64,000 nt of DNA from Polaribacter glomeratus (lineage in GTDB: Bacteria > Bacteroidota > Bacteroidia > Flavobacteriales > Flavobacteriaceae), in NCBI RefSeq assembly GCF_002954665.1, contig NZ_MSCM01000002.1:170173-234172 (forward strand), given 5' to 3'. The notes below the pieces were generated by a model. It was not told the DNA's origin. It saw only the letters and a list, made by a program, of their open reading frames with translations, and searched no databases. The position numbers and the translations under genes were made by a program. Positions 33,421 through 42,907 of the stretch are shown in pieces (position 1 is the stretch's first letter; every line of letters begins with the position of its first letter).

Positions 33421-34230
33421 ATGATAAAATACATAAAACTATTAATTATTCTATTCGCATTTAGTTCTTGCTCAAAAAACATTTATAAAATATCTGAAAG
33501 AGCCTATATTAAAGAAGCGAGGACGTTAGGAAAATCACTTATTAAAATAATTCCTGATACAATTAACAGTGAGAAAATTGCCGTTTTAAAATCTCAAAAT
33601 TTTAATTTAAGAAAACCAAATTTAATTGTAATTCATCATACAGATCAAGCCAGCTGCCAAGAAACATTTAAAACCTTTGCTTTAAAAAGAACACAAGTGA
33701 GCTCTCATTATGTTATTTGTGACAACGGAAATATTACACAAATGTTAAACGATCTGCTAAGAGGTTGGCACGCTGGAGGTGGCAGTTGGGGGAAAAATAC
33801 AGACATTAATAGTGCTTCAATTGGTATAGAATTAGATAATAATGGTGAAGAATCTTTTTCTGATTCTCAAATAAACAGTTTACTATTATTGCTAAAAAAT
33901 CTAACCGATAAATATAAAATTCCGTTGCAAAATATAGTTGGTCATGCTGATATTGCGCCAGGCAGAAAAGTAGATCCTAGTGCGTTATTTCCATGGAAAA
34001 AACTGGCAGAAAACGGATTCGGGATTTGGTATGATGAAACAAAATTGGAAACTACGGAAGTACCAGAAAATTTTGATTCTTCAAAAGCTTTGAAATTTAT
34101 AGGGTACAATATTACAAATTTAGAAGGTGGTATTTATTCGTTTAAATTACATTTTAATCCAACAGATGTTTCTAGTAGCTTATCTGAAAAAGACAAGAAA
34201 ATTCTATTTTTATTACTTGAAGAACTCTAA
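33421..34230 (+). CDS. N-acetylmuramoyl-L-alanine amidase lipoprotein
   Basis: 269 aa. The signal ends in a lipobox (LFAFSSCSK, Cys at about 18), so the protein is membrane anchored. The Amidase_2 (AmpD-like) domain spans about 60-195 with zinc ligands in IVIHHTD (first His), RGWHAGG and VGHADIAPGRKVDPS (last His, plus a basic catalytic residue). It cleaves the bond between MurNAc and L-Ala in peptidoglycan or its fragments. The C-terminal 70 residues include a putative peptidoglycan-binding segment (FDSSKALKFIGYNI). It is followed after 24 bp by another lipoprotein gene and is probably co-transcribed with it. Confidence 0.88.
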   Translation: MIKYIKLLIILFAFSSCSKNIYKISERAYIKEARTLGKSLIKIIPDTINSEKIAVLKSQNFNLRKPNLIVIHHTDQASCQETFKTFALKRTQVSSHYVICDNGNITQMLNDLLRGWHAGGGSWGKNTDINSASIGIELDNNGEESFSDSQINSLLLLLKNLTDKYKIPLQNIVGHADIAPGRKVDPSALFPWKKLAENGFGIWYDETKLETTEVPENFDSSKALKFIGYNITNLEGGIYSFKLHFNPTDVSSSLSEKDKKILFLLLEEL

Positions 34231-34254
34231 AATAATAATTTTTATCTCTAATAA

Positions 34255-34980
34255 ATGAAACTCAACTGTACTGCTATTTTATTATTAATTTCTATCATTA
34301 CTTTTTCAAATTGTGGAACATTTAGTGAGCTACTTATGAAAGAATCTAAACCTTTTCAAGAAAATTTTAAAAATGAAATCACCTTTAAAAAAAAATGGAA
34401 AAACAATTCTTGGAAAAGTCCAGCTTCTTATTCTTTAGAAAATAATAAGTTAAAAATCACTACTAGAGCAACTACAAACGATAGAGTTAAAGTAAGAACT
34501 AAAAGAAGAAACTTTACAACAGGAACGTATATTTGGCGAATTTTTGTGCCAGAATTTAGGTTGTACGAACAAAGTAGTATCGGTGCATTTTTATATCATA
34601 ATGAAGAGGACATCTTTGAATTTGACTTTGAAATTGGCTCTGGTCAAAAATTAGATCGAGAGAAAATAAATCTAAAAAATGATGAAGCTATAGTGTTTTG
34701 TGTTTCGCAATTTTCGCCATCAAACTCTGGTCATTTTGCCGTGAAAATGAACGAATATTCTGATTTTAAAATGGAGTTACTTAATGTTAATGGCTATTAT
34801 TTGGTAAAATGGTACATCAATAATAACTTGGTAAAAACTTTGCAAACGAACGTAAGAAGTACTATAAAATTCAGAGTTCATAATAGTTTAGAGAATTTGC
34901 ATTTTATGGGTGATAAAACAACATCCACAGAAAACTACGTACTTTTTGATTCTTTTAGCTACGAAATCAATGAGCAGTAG
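34255..34980 (+). CDS. Lipoprotein with GH16/concanavalin-like fold
   Basis: 241 aa. The lipobox TFSNCG puts the lipidated Cys at about residue 21. The body is beta-rich, with GTYIWRIFVPEFRLYEQSSIGAFLYHNEE followed by IFEFDFEIGSG. E-F-D-F-E resembles the E-x-D-x-E catalytic motif of family 16 glycoside hydrolases, set in the expected place on a beta strand. Family 16 enzymes cleave beta-glucans or galactans. The rest of the sequence is diverged, so a carbohydrate-binding role without catalysis is also possible. It lies behind the amidase gene in the same direction. Confidence 0.55.
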   Translation: MKLNCTAILLLISIITFSNCGTFSELLMKESKPFQENFKNEITFKKKWKNNSWKSPASYSLENNKLKITTRATTNDRVKVRTKRRNFTTGTYIWRIFVPEFRLYEQSSIGAFLYHNEEDIFEFDFEIGSGQKLDREKINLKNDEAIVFCVSQFSPSNSGHFAVKMNEYSDFKMELLNVNGYYLVKWYINNNLVKTLQTNVRSTIKFRVHNSLENLHFMGDKTTSTENYVLFDSFSYEINEQ

Positions 34981-35037
34981 TTTCTTTTTTATCCGTAATT
35001 TTGAAATTGTTATTTAACTATTCTATCTATTTTATAC

Positions 35038-36708
35038 TTGAAACATTTACAAAAATTTACAACGGATATTTCTGAAATTCAACTTTCAGAAAAATTTACA
35101 TTTCCTTTTTATTACGAACCGCATTCTTTGGCTAAAATTGCTTCGGAAGAAGTTCAAGAATATTTAGAATCTCAAACTGATTTTGAGCATAACTTTGGTT
35201 TGGATACAACTAAAACTGATTTACCAATCGGGAAAATGTTTGGCGTTTTAATTGTGCAAAACCAACAAAACGAAATTGGATATTTAGCAGCGTTTTCGGG
35301 TAAATTGGCGGATAAAAGTCTCCCAGAAAAATTTGTTCCTCCTGTTTTTAATATGAGAACAGCAGGTAGCTTTTACATAAAAGGCGAGCTTGAAATTGAT
35401 GAAATAAACGCGCAATTAACTTTAATAAAAAACAACGAACAGTATTTAGAATTAAAAAAATCATTTAAAATAGTTACCGATTCAATTGCTGATGATTTAG
35501 AATATCAAAGAAAGAAAATGAAACTTTCTAAATCTGATCGAAAACTACGTAAGAAAAATGCAATCTCTGTTTTAAGTGCGTTAGAATTTAAAAACCTCAC
35601 CAAAAAATTAATGCAAGAAAGCTATAATGATCAATTTTTCTACAAAGAACTAGTTGAATATTATGAAGCTAAAAGTGAAAAAGCAGGAAAAGAAGTAGTT
35701 GTTTTTCAAAGTAAAATTACAAGGCTAAAAAAAGAACGAAAAGAAAAATCGAACTATTTACAGCAAACATTATTTAGTAAATATGCTTTTTTAAATCAAC
35801 AAAAAGAATTAAAAAACTTATTGGATATTTTTAATGATCCAACCATAAAACCACCTGCAGGTTCTGGAGAATGTTCTGCGCCAAAACTATTGCAATATGC
35901 TTTTGCAAATGATTTAAAACCAGTTTCTATGGCAGAATTTTGGTGGGGAATTTCGCCAAACTCAGCCGTTAGACAGCACAAAAACTATTATCCAGCCTGC
36001 CAAAGTAGATGTAAACCTATTTTAACGCATATGTTAGAAGGTATTAAAATGGATGCTAATTTATTGATAGAAAATTTATCAGAAAAACAAGAACTCAAAA
36101 TTATTTATGAAGACGATGTTTTAATTGTTGTAAACAAACCATCAGAACTTTTATCGGTTCCTGGTAAAGAAATTACCGATTCTGTGTATAGCAGAATTAA
36201 AGAAAAATATCCAACAGCAACTGGCCCTTTAATTGTGCATCGGTTAGACATGTCTACATCCGGAATATTAGTATTAACCAAAACCAAAGAGGCGAACAAA
36301 GTTTTGCAAAGTCAGTTTATAAATAGAACGGTTAAAAAACGCTATGTTGCACTGTTAGATGGAAATCTATTAGAAAATAACGGAAAAATAAAATTGCCTT
36401 TGCGAGTAGATTTAGACGACAGACCAAAACAATTAGTAGATTTTGTACACGGAAAAAATGCTGAAACAGATTGGGAAATCATCCGAAGAGAAAACGGAAA
36501 AACAAGGGTTTATTTTTATCCAATTACGGGAAGAACGCATCAATTAAGAGTGCATGCTGCTCATAAAAACGGATTAAACACACCCATTTTTGGTGACGAT
36601 TTGTACGGTAAAAAAACGAACAGATTGCATCTTCATGCAGAATTTATTGAGTTTTTACATCCTTCGACAAACGAAAAAATGAGTTTTACGGTGGATACTG
36701 AATTTTAA
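35038..36708 (+). CDS. RluA family pseudouridine synthase with long N-terminal extension
   Basis: 556 aa from a TTG start at 35038. The catalytic domain (about residues 350-556) holds IIYEDDVLIVVNKPSELLSVPG and LIVHRLDMSTSGIL, whose Asp is the nucleophile, plus GRTHQLRVH near the end. The first ~350 residues contain a Lys/Glu-rich coiled coil (about 160-250) and a Cys-containing stretch (GECSAPKLLQYA, PACQSRCKPIL). This long form is known in the family, where it modifies rRNA or tRNA uridines; the site here is unknown. It overlaps the convergent outer-membrane-protein gene by 4 bp. Confidence 0.85.
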   Translation: MKHLQKFTTDISEIQLSEKFTFPFYYEPHSLAKIASEEVQEYLESQTDFEHNFGLDTTKTDLPIGKMFGVLIVQNQQNEIGYLAAFSGKLADKSLPEKFVPPVFNMRTAGSFYIKGELEIDEINAQLTLIKNNEQYLELKKSFKIVTDSIADDLEYQRKKMKLSKSDRKLRKKNAISVLSALEFKNLTKKLMQESYNDQFFYKELVEYYEAKSEKAGKEVVVFQSKITRLKKERKEKSNYLQQTLFSKYAFLNQQKELKNLLDIFNDPTIKPPAGSGECSAPKLLQYAFANDLKPVSMAEFWWGISPNSAVRQHKNYYPACQSRCKPILTHMLEGIKMDANLLIENLSEKQELKIIYEDDVLIVVNKPSELLSVPGKEITDSVYSRIKEKYPTATGPLIVHRLDMSTSGILVLTKTKEANKVLQSQFINRTVKKRYVALLDGNLLENNGKIKLPLRVDLDDRPKQLVDFVHGKNAETDWEIIRRENGKTRVYFYPITGRTHQLRVHAAHKNGLNTPIFGDDLYGKKTNRLHLHAEFIEFLHPSTNEKMSFTVDTEF

Positions 36709-37241
36709 AAAAACGAAAAACCAAATCCGAAAGAAATACTCTCTAATCTATTATTTTCAAAACCTACAATTCCTTTTCTGTGGTAATCTAATCTTAGAAT
36801 AGCGTTCCATCTTTTTTGACCAGCAAACTGAATCCCTAAACCTACTCCAAAATAATTTCCGTCGGGATATCTAGACGAAGGAGTCCACATTTTACCGTAA
36901 CGTACTTCTATAAAATGTGCATCATCCTCAAATTCGGTTATATTATACTTTAAACTTCCATAAGTTGGGAACGCACTTACGGCATAATTCCAGTGATAAT
37001 CATAGCCTACATTAAAGCCAACAGCCAGTCTTCGTTGAAATTCGTATCCAAAACCTACTCTAAAAAATAATGCAGAAGGAACCAAAAAAGTTTCGCCTTC
37101 ATCATTAGAAATAGTATAGTTTTCATTAATACCTAACGTAAAATTAACATCACCCGTAATAAAAGGTCTTCCTAATTTTTCTTGAGAAAGGGTAGTAAGA
37201 ACAACAAAGAGAAATGTAAAAGTGAGTAGTAATTTTTTCAT
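36705..37241 (-). CDS. Outer-membrane beta-barrel-type protein
   Basis: About 178 aa from ATG 37241 (MKKLLLTFTFLFVVLTTLSQEK, a signal peptide). The mature part is alternating polar/aromatic beta strands (FRVGFGYEFQRRLAVGFNVGYDYHW) ending in aromatic FGFGFSFF, the C-terminal signature of barrels assembled by the BAM complex. A longer start at 37262 would add MVVLNLP before the signal and is less likely. The function is unknown; there are no TonB or porin motifs. Confidence 0.75.
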   Translation of the reverse strand: MKKLLLTFTFLFVVLTTLSQEKLGRPFITGDVNFTLGINENYTISNDEGETFLVPSALFFRVGFGYEFQRRLAVGFNVGYDYHWNYAVSAFPTYGSLKYNITEFEDDAHFIEVRYGKMWTPSSRYPDGNYFGVGLGIQFAGQKRWNAILRLDYHRKGIVGFENNRLESISFGFGFSFF

Positions 37242-37327
37242 AGGTAGATTTAAGACAACCAAAACACCAAAAACTATTCCGTTTTAAATTTCTAATAAAA
37301 AAAACACAAAAGTTAATTTGTAATATC

Positions 37328-37356
37328 TTGATACTTCAATTTTATCCGTAATTTTG
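37328..37356 (+). promoter_or_regulatory. Promoter of the Sua5/YrdC gene
   Basis: TTG (37328-37330), 18 bp, then TAATTTTG (37349-37356), matching the Bacteroidota consensus. The ATG is at 37367, so the leader is only a few bases long. Confidence 0.6.
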
Positions 37357-37366
37357 CAAACGAATT

Positions 37367-38329
37367 ATGAGCATTATTTCTAAAGACATACAAAAAGCAA
37401 TAGCTTTATTAACAAACGAAGAATTGGTTGCCATACCTACAGAAACAGTGTATGGTTTGGCCGGAAATATCTTTAGCGAAAAAGCGATTAAAAGCATTTT
37501 TGAGACAAAAAAACGACCTTTTTTTAATCCGTTAATTGTGCATATTTCTTCTGTGGATGAATTAGAAACCATTGTTTCTGAAGTTCCTGAAAAAGCAAAA
37601 TTGTTAGCGGCTACTTTTTGGCCTGGTTCAATGACTTTAGTGCTAAAAAAGCAAAAAAACATTCCTGATATAATTACTGCTGGCAAAGACACCGTTGCTG
37701 TGCGTGTACCAAATCACCCGGTAACTTTAGAACTTTTACAAAAATTACCTTTTCCTTTGGCCGCGCCAAGTGCAAATCCTTTTAGTAGTATTAGCCCTAC
37801 GAAGCCAGAACACGTAGAGCGTTATTTTAAAAATGATATTCAAATGGTTTTAGATGGCGGCGCTTGTAAAAACGGCATTGAATCTACCATTATCGGTTTT
37901 GAAAACGGCGAACCAATTATTTACCGATTAGGTGCTTTATCTTTAGAGGATATTGAGGCTGTTGTTGGCAAAGTTGAAATAAAAAATAAGAAAGAAGAAA
38001 ATCCCGATGCTCCAGGAATGTTAGATAAACATTATTCGCCTGCAACTTTTACGGTTTTAACTTCGGATATTACATCAGAAATTAAAAACCATCCAACTAA
38101 AAAAATTGGAATTTTAGCATACAATTCCTCGTTTAAAACAGATGCTGTTTTTACTGAAATCATCTTATCTAAAAATAGTAATTTACAAGAAGCAGCTTCA
38201 AAATTGTATGATGCTTTGCATGAACTAGATCACTTGGATTTAGACCTTATTATTGCCGAAAAACTACCAGAAACTGGTTTAGGGAAATCTATAAATGATC
38301 GTTTGCAAAGAGCTGCTTTTAGTTCTTAA
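37367..38329 (+). CDS. tsaC: L-threonylcarbamoyladenylate synthase (Sua5/YrdC)
   Basis: 320 aa. It makes threonylcarbamoyl-AMP from Thr, bicarbonate and ATP for the t6A modification of tRNAs that read ANN codons. The YrdC core (about 1-190) contains IPTETVYGLAGN and KKRPFFNPLIVHI, and SANPFSSISPT is typical. A C-terminal Sua5 domain (about 220-320; PGMLDKHYSPAT) makes this the long form. It overlaps the convergent phage-holin-family gene by 11 bp. Confidence 0.93.
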   Translation: MSIISKDIQKAIALLTNEELVAIPTETVYGLAGNIFSEKAIKSIFETKKRPFFNPLIVHISSVDELETIVSEVPEKAKLLAATFWPGSMTLVLKKQKNIPDIITAGKDTVAVRVPNHPVTLELLQKLPFPLAAPSANPFSSISPTKPEHVERYFKNDIQMVLDGGACKNGIESTIIGFENGEPIIYRLGALSLEDIEAVVGKVEIKNKKEENPDAPGMLDKHYSPATFTVLTSDITSEIKNHPTKKIGILAYNSSFKTDAVFTEIILSKNSNLQEAASKLYDALHELDHLDLDLIIAEKLPETGLGKSINDRLQRAAFSS

Positions 38330-38675
38330 TTTGATTCTTATCTTTAAAAATCGAAAATAAAATTGTTCTAAAAAACGAAAGTAAAACACTAAAAAGTAAC
38401 GCTGTAAAAAAGCCAGAAACTTCAAAACCGTCTACCAAATTATCTGCTAATAAAATAATTATTGCATTTATTACAAATAAAAACAACCCTAAAGTTAGAA
38501 TAGTTGCTGGCAATGTAAAAAACACCAAAAGTGGTCTAATAAACATGTTTAATAACGAAATTACAATAGCAACAATTATAGCGGTTGTATAATCTATTAC
38601 TGTTACTCCTGGTAAAATTTTGGCTAAAACAACAACAGCTAAAGCCGTTAATATAATTTTTAAAAGGGTTTTCAT
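38319..38675 (-). CDS. Phage holin family/DUF360-type membrane protein
   Basis: 118 aa with four predicted membrane helices (about 4-22, 28-48, 52-76, 88-108). LLNMFIRPLLVFFTLPATILTLGLFLFVINA is characteristic of the YvlD/phage holin 4-type small membrane proteins. Despite the name these are chromosomal proteins of unknown role, some linked to envelope stress. It is a single gene. Confidence 0.8.
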   Translation of the reverse strand: MKTLLKIILTALAVVVLAKILPGVTVIDYTTAIIVAIVISLLNMFIRPLLVFFTLPATILTLGLFLFVINAIIILLADNLVDGFEVSGFFTALLFSVLLSFFRTILFSIFKDKNQIKN

Positions 38676-38770
38676 CTCAATTAATTTTGATTTAATGTAG
38701 CTAAAATTCTACAACTAAAATAATAGCACTTTTTACAAACTTACGCTATAATATTAAAAGGCTACAAAAA

Positions 38771-38802
38771 AATACAAGAAAGGATTTTGCCTTTCTTGTA
38801 TT
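38771..38802 (-). terminator. Terminator of the dab operon
   Basis: AATACAAGAAAG (38771-38782) and CTTTCTTGTATT (38791-38802) form a 12-bp stem with an 8-base loop, followed on the minus strand by a run of seven T. It lies 22 bp after the dabA stop codon. Confidence 0.8.
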
Positions 38803-38823
38803 GTATTGATTTTTAATAGAATT

Positions 38824-41187
38824 TTAAACAGTTTCTAAAATTTGTGGTTCTTTCTTTTTTGATGTTTTATTAACCGATTTCCCATCAGAAGACAACGTCC
38901 ATTGCATACCTTTTTGATAGGTTTTAATACGATTTTCATCCGTAGGATCCATCACCATTAAATAAATCCATTCGTTATCTAATAATGATTTTAAATTTTC
39001 ATTTCTTGTTAAAATATCGATAATTCTTGCCAAAGGCGCATTAATAAGCACCGATAAACGTAGTGGTTGATGATACATTTTTGAATCCGTTTCACTTACC
39101 GATTGTAATGGTAAACCCATTTTTAAATCACCTCCGTTACCTTGCACTACTCCAAATTTACCAGTAACATTGTGCGTTATTTTAGAACCCCCACCAAATG
39201 TTTTATTATCTACAGTAGAAAAATAATAGTGATTATTAATCCATTGCGTTACCACCATTGGTCCTTGCATAATTCCTTCTAAAGCGCCGCCAGTAATATC
39301 TTTACTCCAATCGTAAGAATGTAAAAAACATCTACTATTTAAGTTTGTATTCTTGGTTAAACTTCTTGGCGCCACTATAAAACCAGCATTTTTAGCAAGA
39401 CCCCATTCTGGTCTTGTTTCTCCCCAATCATTTGCTTTTCTTTCTGCAGTTGCCACAGAATTTTCAACTCCTAATCTGTCTTTTGTTGCTGTTTTTTGTG
39501 CATTTTTTAAATTTTCTTTTAATTCCTTTAATTTCTGTTGATGAGTAACGGGAACCGCTGCATCAAAAATTTCTATTTCGTCTGTTGTTGTATTATGTTC
39601 TGCACCTATAAAAACGGTATCAGCAGGAATTACAAGTTTATGTTTGGCTGCCAATTCTTCTCTAACTTCTTTTAAATTTGCTAATTTAGCTAGCATTCTT
39701 GCATTATGTCTTCCAGGACTTGCAGCGCAAGCGCCGCAATCTAAACTTGATGCAAAAGGATTATTTGCAGTATGACTTCCGTGGCCTGCAAAAACAACTA
39801 AAGGCGCAAAGTTTTTCCATCCTGTTAAATCAAAAGCAGATTTTACAATAGCTACTTTATCCGCAAGCGGAATGCCTTCATTTTCTGTATGAGCATTGGT
39901 GCAATTAATTTGTGGTTCTGCAATTTCTTCAAAGGAATTCTTATTTTTATTGTTAAAACGATAAAAAGAACCCGCAGATAATGTGCGGCCAATAAGCGAA
40001 AATCCGTAGAATAAACCTGAACCTTCTACATAACCAAAAGTAGATGGCAACATGTTTTTCATGCGCTTAAAAAAATATTCTTTAAACTGCGAAACCTCGT
40101 TTTTCTTTTTGAAAGCGCTCATTTCTTGGTGCTTATCAGAAGCTGCCATTTCTGTAACTTGATATGCGGAACCAACTATTGGCGGGCATGATTTTCTAGT
40201 AATGTCGTCTTCAAGATTGGTGTAATCCATAGCAATTCCAAAAAAGCCTGCATACCCATACGTTTCATAATTTCCTTGCGCTTCAACATGCCTACGAATT
40301 AATTCTGATCGCGTATCAATACAAAAAACCAATTGTGCGTCTGGTCGTTTTTCATCTTCGTTTGATGCTGGCACATTCCTTACCAAATGAATCATATTCT
40401 TTTGCCAGCTTTGCTCCCAAGCTTTTAACCAAACATATTTAAGCTGCGCATCTTTTATTGCTGCACTCGATTTCTTGTTTTGTAGTATCGAAATGTTTAG
40501 TTTTTTTGCAATCCATAAACGAACTGCTAAATATTGCTCTAAACTTATTGGATATTCTTTTTGCCAGTTAGAATCTGCCGCTGTTCTGTAATTAATATAC
40601 CCTGTCCAACCTGGCAAAGCCGCTAAATGCTGTGTAAAAATCTCTTGGTATTGTTCAACCGTAAACTCCTTTAAAACATCATTTAATGCTTCTGTACTAG
40701 AAGCAGGAATATCAGAAATACTTTTTATTAATAAAGCGTTATCATATTTTGCTAATTTTCTCCAAGCTAAATAAAACCCTTCTTCTTTTCCTGGCATTTC
40801 CCATTCGGCAAGGCCTTCATCCATAAAAGCAGCCAACCATTTAGACATCATTCCGTCTAACTCGTGCGTAGGATTTAGCACTTCTTCTTGGTCATTTTCC
40901 ATTTGATCTATATAGAATTCTGGTGTTCCGTGTAAATCGTTTTCTTTTAGCAAACTAGAAAGTAATGAACCATCTATTTCTCCAATATGTAAAGCTTGTT
41001 TAAAAATAGCTGGCTTAGGAAAAATAGTTGCATTTAAGTATTGCTTCGCATTTAAAACAGCCTCGTTAAAATGTGAGTTTTCGTAACCAGAAAGCGGATT
41101 AGAAGTTACAAAAGAATATAATGGCCAAGTCTTACCAATAACCTTTGCTGCTTTTTCTATATTTTTTGAAATGTTTGTTGGTTGCAT
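38824..41187 (-). CDS. dabA: Inorganic carbon transporter subunit DabA (DUF2309/UPF0753)
   Basis: 787 aa soluble, carbonic-anhydrase-like subunit of the DAB system, which turns CO2 into trapped bicarbonate using ion-motive force with DabB. Zinc-site residues are visible: Cys and Asp in VFCIDTRSELIRRHVE (about residues 288-290), His in FAGHGSHTANNPF and the second Cys in SSLDCGACAAS. The N-terminal IGKTWPLYSFVTSNPLSGYE (about 17-36) is also typical. It overlaps dabB by one base (TAATG). There is no Rubisco nearby; in a heterotroph it would supply bicarbonate to carboxylases. Confidence 0.92.
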   Translation of the reverse strand: MQPTNISKNIEKAAKVIGKTWPLYSFVTSNPLSGYENSHFNEAVLNAKQYLNATIFPKPAIFKQALHIGEIDGSLLSSLLKENDLHGTPEFYIDQMENDQEEVLNPTHELDGMMSKWLAAFMDEGLAEWEMPGKEEGFYLAWRKLAKYDNALLIKSISDIPASSTEALNDVLKEFTVEQYQEIFTQHLAALPGWTGYINYRTAADSNWQKEYPISLEQYLAVRLWIAKKLNISILQNKKSSAAIKDAQLKYVWLKAWEQSWQKNMIHLVRNVPASNEDEKRPDAQLVFCIDTRSELIRRHVEAQGNYETYGYAGFFGIAMDYTNLEDDITRKSCPPIVGSAYQVTEMAASDKHQEMSAFKKKNEVSQFKEYFFKRMKNMLPSTFGYVEGSGLFYGFSLIGRTLSAGSFYRFNNKNKNSFEEIAEPQINCTNAHTENEGIPLADKVAIVKSAFDLTGWKNFAPLVVFAGHGSHTANNPFASSLDCGACAASPGRHNARMLAKLANLKEVREELAAKHKLVIPADTVFIGAEHNTTTDEIEIFDAAVPVTHQQKLKELKENLKNAQKTATKDRLGVENSVATAERKANDWGETRPEWGLAKNAGFIVAPRSLTKNTNLNSRCFLHSYDWSKDITGGALEGIMQGPMVVTQWINNHYYFSTVDNKTFGGGSKITHNVTGKFGVVQGNGGDLKMGLPLQSVSETDSKMYHQPLRLSVLINAPLARIIDILTRNENLKSLLDNEWIYLMVMDPTDENRIKTYQKGMQWTLSSDGKSVNKTSKKKEPQILETV

Positions 41188-42671
41188 TACGAGTTCGATT
41201 TATACATTAATATTGTTTTTTTATACGGTTGTGAAACGTTCATTAACTTTACATACAACCAAGGTATTCGTCTGTAAACACCTAATTTCATGATAAAAAA
41301 TCCTATAAGAAATATAATTCCGAATATAATTTGAAGCGTAGAAAGCGGCAACGATTCTGCTACCATTGGCATAGAACCCATAATAACGGTTACAAAATTA
41401 TACATTAAACCATAAGCCCCAATACCAAGTAAAAATAAAACTGGTGGTAAGACTAACTTTTGCCCTGTTGATAAACTCTTTTCTTTTACAATATTATACG
41501 TTACCTGCCCAACTGTAATTGCTACAATAAGAATTAGGAAAATACTACTATCTAATGCTGTTCCTTTACCTGTGATAAAAGAAAATAGCAATGCTGCTAG
41601 TGTTCCAAAAACAAGAACTGCTATAGCTTGCAGTGGTTTTATGCGTATTTGCTCTGTCTTTTTAGGTGCTGAATGTTTTATTTCTTCGCCTGATGATAAA
41701 AATAAATATGCTTTGTAAAATCCGTGAAGAATTAAGTGAGCAACCGCCGCATTAAAGAAACCTAAACCACATTGCATAATCATAAAACCCATTTGTGCTA
41801 TGGTAGAACAGGCTAATTTCTGTTTCACGTTTACTTGTATCAACTTTGTAAATTGTGCTAATATGGCCGTTAATCCGCCAACAATTAGTAAAATATTTTG
41901 GGTATTTGAAGCAAATATTAATGTTGCAAAAAGTGCTAAAACGATTCCAGAACCATTTACAAAACCCGCGTGCATTAAAGCCGATGCAGGTGTTGGTGAA
42001 GTCATTGCTGATAACAACCAGCGATGAAAAGGATAAATTGCAGATTGTATAATTGCTGCTGTAATAATACAAAGTGCGGCAATTAAAACGATATGATAAG
42101 GAAGCGTATCAATTTTAGAAATAATATCACTAACCAAAAAAGTATCTAATTGAAAAGCTAACAACAACAAACCAGCCGCTAAAAAGAATGTTCCTGCTAA
42201 AAAATAACGCAATGTAAATTTTGAAGCTTCTCTTGCTTCTCCCCAATTTTTATCAACCCCAATTAATTGAGACATTAAAAAACCCATTAACAACCAACTA
42301 ACTATAAGTATTAAAATATGGTTTGCCATTACAAAAAGCATCACAGAAAGTGTAAAGCCAAGACATAGTAGCATAAATTTAGATTGATATTTAAATCCTT
42401 TTAAATAGTTTGTAGAATAGCTACTTATTAATGCGCTAAAAAAAGTTACGGTAGCCCAAATTAAAATTGTAAAACCATTTATTTTAAAGAAACTACCAAG
42501 CGTCCATTCTGGAATCGTTGGGTAAAAAAAAGAAAGGGTCAAAATGTTTAAAACAAATGACACCCACAAAACAGCACTAATTATTCTAGAAAGATTTTGA
42601 GCAGAGTTAACCTCTGGATCCTTTTCTGATTCGCTAATAAGCCTTGTTTCTAAATTACTTTTAAAAGCCAT
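41187..42671 (-). CDS. dabB: DabB, proton-conducting membrane subunit (NuoL/MrpA-like)
   Basis: 494 aa polytopic protein of the NADH dehydrogenase/Mrp antiporter family with about 13 helices. PFHRWLLSAMTSPTPASALMHAGFVNGSGIVL (about 215-246) is the family core, including the helix-breaking and protonatable residues used for proton passage. It precedes dabA with TAATG overlap, the normal order for DAB operons, where DabB couples ion flow to CO2 hydration by DabA. It is not part of a complex I cluster. Confidence 0.9.
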   Translation of the reverse strand: MAFKSNLETRLISESEKDPEVNSAQNLSRIISAVLWVSFVLNILTLSFFYPTIPEWTLGSFFKINGFTILIWATVTFFSALISSYSTNYLKGFKYQSKFMLLCLGFTLSVMLFVMANHILILIVSWLLMGFLMSQLIGVDKNWGEAREASKFTLRYFLAGTFFLAAGLLLLAFQLDTFLVSDIISKIDTLPYHIVLIAALCIITAAIIQSAIYPFHRWLLSAMTSPTPASALMHAGFVNGSGIVLALFATLIFASNTQNILLIVGGLTAILAQFTKLIQVNVKQKLACSTIAQMGFMIMQCGLGFFNAAVAHLILHGFYKAYLFLSSGEEIKHSAPKKTEQIRIKPLQAIAVLVFGTLAALLFSFITGKGTALDSSIFLILIVAITVGQVTYNIVKEKSLSTGQKLVLPPVLFLLGIGAYGLMYNFVTVIMGSMPMVAESLPLSTLQIIFGIIFLIGFFIMKLGVYRRIPWLYVKLMNVSQPYKKTILMYKSNS

Positions 42672-42830
42672 GATAAATTTCTGTTTATTATAAATTCACG
42701 GCAAATATTAAACAAATTATGTATTAATTTTTATATATACTTTTTATAATATGCATAAGAAATATTTATGTTTTTTACGTGAGTCTAATCACTTAATAAA
42801 GTTTGTAGGCTTAATTATCAGGAAAAAAAA

Positions 42831-42867
42831 CCTCTTTAAATGGCCTATAAAATACCGTTTAAAGAGG
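42831..42867 (-). terminator. Terminator of the olsF-like gene
   Basis: CCTCTTTAAA (42831-42840) and TTTAAAGAGG (42858-42867) pair over 10 bp with a 17-base loop. On the minus strand a run of eight T follows. It lies 41 bp after the acyltransferase stop codon. Confidence 0.8.
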
Positions 42868-42907
42868 GTTGAGAAGTAAACGTTAGCAGCAAAAACCAGC
42901 TTACAAA

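Noticed and set aside
38319..38675. Phage lysis holin.
   Set aside because: The family name is historical; the gene is isolated in housekeeping context with no phage genes nearby.
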